Assembly (NCBI RefSeq): GCF_016862075.1
Contig: NZ_BOMG01000056.1
Location: forward strand, 1-64,000
Source: Actinoplanes couchii
GTDB taxonomy: Bacteria; Actinomycetota; Actinomycetes; Mycobacteriales; Micromonosporaceae
Direction of reading: 5' to 3'
DNA: 64,000 nucleotides
A program made the translations under genes and the position numbers. Shown here piece after piece: positions 59,533 through 64,000 of this stretch (positions within the stretch are counted from its first letter, which is position 1; each line of letters starts with the position of its first letter). Under the pieces are notes generated by a model. The model worked only from the letters and a program-made list of their open reading frames with translations. It had not been told where the DNA came from and ran no database searches.

Positions 59533-60078
59533 TCAGGCCTCCGCGGAACCGGCCTTCTCGCGCTCAGCCCGCAGAGCGTCAACCGTGCGCACCGTCTTGG
59601 TGAGGGGCGCCTGGAAGGTCGCAGCAGCCTTGCTGAGGTTCGCCTTCATGGCACCGGCCAGCTTGGCCAGCAGCACCTCACGGGACTCGAGGTCAGCAAG
59701 CTTGTTGACCTCGTCCGCCGTGATGGCCTTGCCCTCGAAGACACCGCCCTTGATGACGAGAACGGGGTGGGCCTTGGCGAAGGCACGAAGGCCCTTGGCC
59801 GCCTCGACCACGTCACCGTTCACGAAGGCGAGCGCGGTAGGACCGGTGAACAGCGCGTCGAGACCCTCGATACCCGCGTCGCTCGCAGCACGCTTCGCGA
59901 GCGTGTTCTTGGCGACGGCGTACTTGTTCTCGCCGCCCAGCGACCGCCGGAGCTCGGTGAGCTCCTTCACGGTGAGGCCGCGGTATTCGGTCAACACGGT
60001 GGCCGCCGAAGCACGGAAGTGGTCCGTCAGTTCGGCAACAGCCGAAGCCTTGTCGGCCCGGACCGGCTTGTCCGCCAT
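59533..60078 (-). CDS. rplJ: 50S ribosomal protein L10
   Basis: 181 residues; anchors L7/L12 to the ribosome. Features: ADKASAVAELTDHFRASAAT, VLTEYRGLTVKELTELRRSL, NTLAKRAASDAGIEGLDALF and the C-terminal L7/L12-binding helix. In other bacteria the L10-L12 complex represses its own leader; the attenuator-like hairpin upstream fits this. Confidence 0.97.
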   Translation of the reverse strand: MADKPVRADKASAVAELTDHFRASAATVLTEYRGLTVKELTELRRSLGGENKYAVAKNTLAKRAASDAGIEGLDALFTGPTALAFVNGDVVEAAKGLRAFAKAHPVLVIKGGVFEGKAITADEVNKLADLESREVLLAKLAGAMKANLSKAAATFQAPLTKTVRTVDALRAEREKAGSAEA

Positions 60079-60134
60079 GTCCCTCCTCTCTCAGTGCTGT
60101 GTCCACTGGTCGAGAGGGTCCGCACAAAACAAAA

Positions 60135-60159
60135 CGCCCCGGGCACGGGGCACGGGGCG
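60135..60159 (-). terminator. attenuator-like hairpin in the rplJ leader
   Basis: On the minus strand cgccccg ... cggggcg (60135-60159) is followed at once by gttttgttttg, a good intrinsic terminator form, about 55 nt before the rplJ ATG. Its place inside the leader suggests transcription attenuation of rplJ-rplL, a known mode in Gram-positive bacteria. Confidence 0.65.
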
Positions 60160-60309
60160 AACTCGAACACACGCTGAGCGTGGTCGGCGATCACGAACCG
60201 TTCTCCCCTGCACGGGTCGCCCGCCTGTGACGGGACCTTCGGCCGCGACATCCGCCATGCTGACGGGTGTTGCGACGACCAGCGGTCTATGGGTGGAACT
60301 TCGAGGGGA

Positions 60310-60339
60310 AGAGTACGCGGGCACTCCCCCGATCTCCAA
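60310..60339 (-). promoter_or_regulatory. candidate promoter of rplJ-rplL
   Basis: Minus strand: -35 TTGGAG (60334-60339), 18-bp spacer, -10 TACTCT (60310-60315). Predicts a leader of about 225 nt containing the attenuator-like hairpin. The 403-bp gap 60079-60481 holds no gene. Confidence 0.5.
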
Positions 60340-60436
60340 ATCGGCCCCCGGTCACCGGGCGTGACGGTGGCGCTTGTCACTCGTACCGACGCTGCTCTTT
60401 CGAATCCCGGGGAGACCGTGAGCGGGCCGGCCATGG

Positions 60437-60464
60437 AAAAACCCCCGGGGAAGGCCCCGGGGGT
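60437..60464 (-). terminator. terminator after rplA
   Basis: A perfect 10-bp stem acccccgggg (60441-60450) with ccccgggggt (60455-60464) followed by four more T residues on the minus strand, 17 bases after the rplA stop. Strong intrinsic terminator. Confidence 0.9.
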
Positions 60465-60481
60465 TCTCGTCGAGCGGTGGA

Positions 60482-61198
60482 TCAGGCGTTGGCGTCGCCC
60501 TGCAGGTTCTTGTGCACGTTCGGGTCGATCTGGACGCCCGGGCCCATCGTGGTGGCGACGGTGACCTTCTTCAGGTACTTGCCCTTGGCGGCGGACGGCT
60601 TGGCCCGGAGGACCTCGTCGAGCACCGCGGCGTAGTTGTCGACCAACTGCTCGGCCGAGAACGACGACTTGCCGATGATCAGGTGCAGGTTCGAGTGCTT
60701 GTCCACCCGGAAGGTGATCTTGCCGCCCTTGATCTCGTTGACGGCCTTGGTCACGTCGACGGTGACGGTGCCGGTCTTCGGGTTCGGCATCAGGCCACGC
60801 GGGCCGAGGATGCGGGCGATGCGGCCGATCTTGGCCATCTGGTCCGGCGTCGCGATCGCGGCATCGAAGTCCAGCCAGCCCCCCTGGATCCGGGCGACGA
60901 GCTCGTCGGTACCGACCTCGTCGGCGCCGGCCGCGACGGCCTCCTCGGCCTTCGCGCCCTGGGCGAACACGATGACGCGGGCGGTCTTACCGGTGCCGTG
61001 CGGCAGGTTGACGGTGCCGCGGACCATCTGGTCGGCCTTACGCGGGTCGACACCGAGGCGCATCGCGACCTCGACGGTGGCGTCGAACTTGACCGGGTTG
61101 GTGTCCTTGGCGAGGGCGATCGCGTCCTTGGGCTCGTAGAGCTTGTCGGCGTCGATCTTCTCAGCCGCGGCGCGGTAGGCCTTGCTGCGCTGTGCCAT
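60482..61198 (-). CDS. rplA: 50S ribosomal protein L1
   Basis: 238 residues; forms the mobile L1 stalk. Features: DKLYEPKDAIALAKDTNPVK, VEVAMRLGVDPRKADQMVRG, VNLPHGTGKTARVIVFAQGA, GPRGLMPNPKTGTVTVDV and GKITFRVDKHSNLHLIIGKS. In most bacteria rplK precedes it and L1 represses both; here nusG lies 135 bp upstream and rplK is missing. Confidence 0.98.
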   Translation of the reverse strand: MAQRSKAYRAAAEKIDADKLYEPKDAIALAKDTNPVKFDATVEVAMRLGVDPRKADQMVRGTVNLPHGTGKTARVIVFAQGAKAEEAVAAGADEVGTDELVARIQGGWLDFDAAIATPDQMAKIGRIARILGPRGLMPNPKTGTVTVDVTKAVNEIKGGKITFRVDKHSNLHLIIGKSSFSAEQLVDNYAAVLDEVLRAKPSAAKGKYLKKVTVATTMGPGVQIDPNVHKNLQGDANA

Positions 61199-61238
61199 TT
61201 CTCTTTACTCCTGTGGTAGATGGCGGGGCCGCGCGTTC

Positions 61239-61257
61239 ATCCGCTTCGCGGATTTTT
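61239..61257 (+). terminator. small terminator-like hairpin on the plus strand in the nusG-rplA gap
   Basis: atccgc-ttc-gcggat followed by T residues on the plus strand (61239-61257). It points against the genes, so it could stop antisense transcription or simply be a hairpin in the rplA leader. Confidence 0.35.
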
Positions 61258-61295
61258 GCGACGGCCCCTCCCACTGATATCGCCGGGGATCCGGC

Positions 61296-61352
61296 GATCA
61301 GATCTTGGTGACCTGGCCTCGGAAGAACCCGGATCAGATCTTGGTGACCTGG
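61296..61352. repeat. 21-bp direct repeat duplicating the nusG 3' end
   Basis: The 21 bases at 61332-61352 (nusG codons for QVTKI, the stop codon, and flanking bases) recur exactly at 61296-61316, a period of 36 bp. The second copy lies outside nusG in the gap where rplK would be expected. Confidence 0.92.
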
Positions 61353-62041
61353 TTGAAGTTCAGCTCGACCGGGGTCTCGCGACCGAAGATCGAGACCAGG
61401 ACCTTGAGCTTCTGCTGGTCGGCGTTGATCTCGCTGATCGAGGCCGGCAGCGAGGCGAACGCGCCGTCGGTGACGGTGACCGAGTCGCCGACCTCGAAGT
61501 CGAGCACCTTGACCTCGGGCTTCGACTTCTTCTCCTCGGCCTGGACGGCCGGGGCCAGCCACTTCAGCACCTCGTCGAGCGAGAGCGGAGCGGGACGGTC
61601 CACCCGGTCGGTGGCGCCGACGAAGCCGGTCACACCGGGGGTGTTGCGCACACAGGAGTAGGACTCCGGCGTCAGGTCCATCCGGACCAGGATGTAACCC
61701 GGGAAGACCTTGGCCTGCACCTGGTTGCGCTTGCCGTTCTTGACCTCGACCTCTTCGCGGGTCGGCACCTCGACCTGGAAGATGAACTCCTCCATGTCGA
61801 GGCTCGTGATCCGGGTCTCGAGGTTGGTCTTGACCTTGTTCTCGTAACCGGCGTAGGAGTGCACCACGTACCAGTCGCCGGGCGCGTACCGCAGCTTCTG
61901 CCGCAGCTCCTTGACGGGGTCGTAGTCCTCGTCAGCCTCGGGCGCCTGGGCCACGGCCGACTCGTCGTCGGCCGCCTCTACCGACTCGTCGATCGCCAGC
62001 GACGACTGCTCGTCAACTGTCTCGTCGTCGTACTCAGGCAC
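61334..62041 (-). CDS. nusG: transcription termination/antitermination protein NusG
   Basis: 235 residues; binds RNA polymerase, Rho and S10. An acidic N-terminal extension of about 50 residues, common in actinobacteria, precedes the NGN domain (WYVVHSYAGYENKVKTNLET, VFPGYILVRMDLTPESYSCV, NTPGVTGFVGATDR) and the KOW domain (FEVGDSVTVTDGAFASLPAS, SIFGRETPVELNFNQVTKI). GTG start at 62041. 47 bp after secE; followed by rplA instead of rplK. Confidence 0.97.
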   Translation of the reverse strand: MPEYDDETVDEQSSLAIDESVEAADDESAVAQAPEADEDYDPVKELRQKLRYAPGDWYVVHSYAGYENKVKTNLETRITSLDMEEFIFQVEVPTREEVEVKNGKRNQVQAKVFPGYILVRMDLTPESYSCVRNTPGVTGFVGATDRVDRPAPLSLDEVLKWLAPAVQAEEKKSKPEVKVLDFEVGDSVTVTDGAFASLPASISEINADQQKLKVLVSIFGRETPVELNFNQVTKI

Positions 62042-62088
62042 GCTCGCTCACTTCCAGAAATGTAACGTCGGTCGGACTCGCGGGGGCG

Positions 62089-62460
62089 TCAGCCCAGCGC
62101 CGCGAGGATCGCCTTACCGAAGCCGTAGTCCAGGCCGGCGACCAGCGCCGTCATGATGACCACGAAGACGATGACCACACCGGTGTAGGTCAGGAGCTCC
62201 TTGCGGGTCGGCCAGATGACCTTACGGAGTTCACTGGTGACCTCGCGGAAGAACCCGCCCACCCGGCCGATCGGACCCTTGCCGCGGGCCTTCTTGGGCC
62301 GTTCGGTCTCGTCCTTCGACGACTCGGCCAGTGCGGTTCCACCATCGCGGTCGCGGGCCTCGTCGGCGTCATCGGCCGGAGCACCACCGCCGGCGGCGGA
62401 GTCGGCGAGAACCTCGTCGTCACCCGGGACGTCGTCACCGGGCCGGTCCTTCTCGGCCAC
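62089..62460 (-). CDS. secE: protein translocase subunit SecE
   Basis: 123 residues: a hydrophilic acidic N-terminal region of about 65 residues, then the conserved single-helix core (GGFFREVTSELRKVIWPTRK, ELLTYTGVVIVFVVIMTALV) and a short end. Clamps SecY. GTG start at 62460. Downstream of tRNA-Trp and immediately upstream of nusG, the usual arrangement. Confidence 0.96.
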   Translation of the reverse strand: MAEKDRPGDDVPGDDEVLADSAAGGGAPADDADEARDRDGGTALAESSKDETERPKKARGKGPIGRVGGFFREVTSELRKVIWPTRKELLTYTGVVIVFVVIMTALVAGLDYGFGKAILAALG

Positions 62461-62567
62461 TTCGTCCTACCTCCGTCGTCGGTGGTCTTGAGTTCCTGTC
62501 AGAGCTCGACCTGGACGCGGAATTTGTGCGAACCGCGCACCGGGCGGGCACGTCGAGGAGAAATGCG

Positions 62568-62640
<73 letters not shown>

Positions 62641-62721
62641 ATGCGGAACCTGTCGTCTCTCGACTTCAGAGCCCCACGGCGCACCAGTGTACGGGTACGC
62701 CCGGCCTTATCCCAACCCGGG

Positions 62722-63117
62722 CTACCGCTTCCTGATGAGCGCCTGTGCCATGGACAGTACCTTGTCCCCGTTGCATGTGGCACTCAGGCTCAGCCGAGTG
62801 TGTCCCTCATCGGTGATCTCCTTGATCGTGGCGGTCACCACGACCTCGGTCCCCTCGTCGGTGTCGGGCACCGGAACGGGCTTGCTGAAACGCACGCTGA
62901 ACTCGACGACCGCGTCCGGGGCGCCGGCCCAGTGGGTCACCGCGCGGCCCACCAGAGCCATCGTGAACATGCCGTGCGCGATGACGCCGGGCAGTCCCAC
63001 TCCGGTGGCGGTGCGCTCACTCCAGTGGATCGGGTTGAAATCGCCTGAGGCGCCCGCGTAGCGCACCAGGTCGGCCCGGGTCACCCGGAAGGTCTGCGGT
63101 TCCAGTACGACGCTCAT
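62722..63117 (-). CDS. MaoC-like (R)-hydratase/dehydratase, HadB-like
   Basis: 131 residues of hot-dog fold with the hydratase-2 motif YAGASGDFNPIHWSERTATG carrying the catalytic Asp and His, then LPGVIAHGMFTMALVGRAVT. HadB of mycobacteria is the catalytic subunit of the fatty-acid dehydratase HadAB. The ATG at 63117 overlaps the hadA stop (TGATG), as expected for a heterodimer. Substrate in a non-mycolate organism is unknown. Confidence 0.88.
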   Translation of the reverse strand: MSVVLEPQTFRVTRADLVRYAGASGDFNPIHWSERTATGVGLPGVIAHGMFTMALVGRAVTHWAGAPDAVVEFSVRFSKPVPVPDTDEGTEVVVTATIKEITDEGHTRLSLSATCNGDKVLSMAQALIRKR

Positions 63118-63563
63118 CAGGCCTCTCCCCGCACCACGAGCTTCTGCCAGACACGTACCACCGGCTCGCCGTCCTCGGTCGTCACGTCGGTGCGGGTGGT
63201 CAGGAAGTCGTGCCCGCCCCGGCTGAGGATCTCCTCCACCGTGTTGACGCACACCAGGGCGTCACCCGCGACGACCGGCCGGGAGTACGCGAAACGCTGG
63301 TCACCGTGGACGACACGGCTGTAGTCGACACCGAGCGCGGGGTCGGCGACGACCTGACGGGTGGCCGGCATCGTGATCGCGACCGGGAAGGTGGGCGGGG
63401 CCACCACGTCGGCGTAACCGAGGACACGGGCCGCCTCGGGGTCGTGGTACTCCGCGTCGGTGGCGCCGATGGCCCGGGCGAACTCCCGGATCTTCTCGCG
63501 GCCGACCAGGTAGGGCTCGGTGGGCGGCCAGCTGCGGCCCACGAAGGATTGGTCCAGAGGCAT
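63117..63563 (-). CDS. MaoC-like dehydratase partner, HadA-like
   Basis: 148 residues of FAS1-like dehydratase domain: MPLDQSFVGRSWPPTEPYLV, REKIREFARAIGATDAEYHD and HGDQRFAYSRPVVAGDALV. It lacks the D-x-x-x-x-H catalytic motif, as HadA does, and so is probably the substrate-binding partner of the next gene. Follows rpmG in the conserved order rpmG-hadA-hadB. Confidence 0.86.
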   Translation of the reverse strand: MPLDQSFVGRSWPPTEPYLVGREKIREFARAIGATDAEYHDPEAARVLGYADVVAPPTFPVAITMPATRQVVADPALGVDYSRVVHGDQRFAYSRPVVAGDALVCVNTVEEILSRGGHDFLTTRTDVTTEDGEPVVRVWQKLVVRGEA

Positions 63564-63642
63564 GCCGACAAACTACCTGCCGGGCCGCGGCGAGAAATAG
63601 CATCCTCAGTGCAGAAATATGTGCCAGGGTGCGAAAACAGCA

Positions 63643-63676
63643 CTACGCCGCCCGGACCGAAGTCCGAACGGCGTAG
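63643..63676 (-). terminator. terminator after rpmG
   Basis: ctacgccg (63643-63650) pairs with cggcgtag (63669-63676), and inner cggac pairs with gtccg; on the minus strand a ctgttttcgc stretch follows. It lies 24 bases after the rpmG stop. Confidence 0.75.
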
Positions 63677-63700
63677 AGGAAAGCTGTTGGCTGCGAGCGC

Positions 63701-63868
63701 TCAGCGAGTCTCGCGGTGCAGGGTGTGCTTCCCGTCGCGGGGGCAGAACTTCTTCAGCTCAACCCGGTCGGGGTCGTTGCGCCGGTTCTTCTTGGTGATG
63801 TAGTTCCGGTCCTTGCACTCCGTGCACGCCAAGGTGATCTTCGGACGGACGTCGGTCGACTTGGCCAC
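63701..63868 (-). CDS. rpmG: 50S ribosomal protein L33
   Basis: 55 residues, the standard length: VAKSTDVRPKITLACTECKD, RNYITKKNRRNDPDRVELKK, FCPRDGKHTLHRETR. Cys15, Cys18 and Cys42 are present, but the fourth expected zinc ligand is Asp45 (CPRD instead of the usual CPxC). GTG start at 63868. Downstream of a tRNA gene at the window edge. Confidence 0.96.
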   Translation of the reverse strand: MAKSTDVRPKITLACTECKDRNYITKKNRRNDPDRVELKKFCPRDGKHTLHRETR

Positions 63869-63977
63869 CGCGGGGTGCCTTCCTGCTAACGAGTTCTAAC
63901 TGACAGCGAACCAGCTTATACGCTGGGCCCGCCGCAGGCAAAGTGGGTCCCCGGGTGGGGAATCACTGAGGAGAAAG

Positions 63978-64000
63978 TAGCGGTGGCCGGACTTGAACCG
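63978..64000 (-). tRNA. tRNA, 3' part only (probably Met or Thr)
   Basis: Minus strand: ggttcaagtccgg (T arm) and acceptor half caccgct plus discriminator A, cut by the window edge. tRNA-Met commonly precedes rpmG in actinobacteria; the anticodon is not in view, so identity is inferred. Confidence 0.6.

Noticed and set aside
61199..61333. Truncated or frameshifted rplK remnant in the nusG-rplA gap
   Set aside because: Translation in all frames shows no L11 motif; the only recognisable sequence is the duplicated nusG tail.

Overview
The window is high-GC DNA with GTG and TTG starts, strong Shine-Dalgarno sites, four-base gene overlaps and an actinobacterial gene set (conservon, MmpS-like protein, DUF1707 and DUF4190 membrane proteins, HadA/HadB dehydratase next to rpmG). 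Family content and order suggest a member of the Micromonosporaceae, perhaps Actinoplanes-like; this assignment is inference from memory of gene order, not from a database search. Nearly all genes lie on the minus strand.

Layout. 1-5.5 kb: glmS, an MmpS-like membrane protein on the plus strand, glmM, and the rpsI/rplM pair (transcribed rplM to rpsI). 5.5-7.9 kb: a uroporphyrinogen-III synthase fused to a winged helix, preceded by 24-bp tandem repeats, and a GNAT acetyltransferase. 7.9-14.7 kb: a complete conservon (histidine-kinase-like CvnA, roadblock CvnB, DUF742 CvnC, small GTPase CvnD), divergent from a polytopic membrane protein with a long Ser/Gly and Gln/Pro repeat tail. 14.7-17.9 kb: minisatellite-like repeats, a secreted guanyl-specific ribonuclease, and a DUF3311 plus sodium:solute symporter pair. 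17.9-24 kb: a thiamin cluster transcribed thiE-thiO-thiS-thiG-tenI/thiE2-thiD-thiC behind one TPP riboswitch. 24-27.1 kb: an ABC-F ATPase, an RsmC-like methyltransferase and a small membrane-anchored protein.

27-49.6 kb is the core translation supercluster. Read in the direction of transcription it runs: str operon (rpsL, rpsG, fusA, tuf), S10 operon (rpsJ to rpsQ), spc operon (rplN to rplO), secY-adk-map, and infA-rpmJ-rpsM-rpsK-rpoA-rplQ-truA. 51-64 kb carries rpoC, rpoB, rplL, rplJ, rplA, nusG, secE, tRNA-Trp, hadB, hadA, rpmG and the 3' end of another tRNA at the window edge. Promoter-like boxes, a candidate L10 attenuator and strong terminator hairpins divide these into transcription units.

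The most unusual points are: (1) rplK (ribosomal protein L11) is missing from its usual place between nusG and rplA, and the last 21 bases of nusG, stop codon included, are duplicated in the short gap; (2) several gene boundaries carry tandem repeats copied from gene ends (thiD 3' end, start region of the HemD-like gene, nusG 3' end); (3) the second ThiE/TenI-like protein has an in-frame pentapeptide repeat expansion inside its barrel; (4) the leaders of the str and S10 operons share a 19-base motif at almost the same distance from the start codon, with a degenerate third copy upstream of infA; (5) L33 lacks one of its usual four zinc-ligand cysteines; and rpsD is absent from the alpha-operon position. 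No mobile element, CRISPR array or phage was seen.
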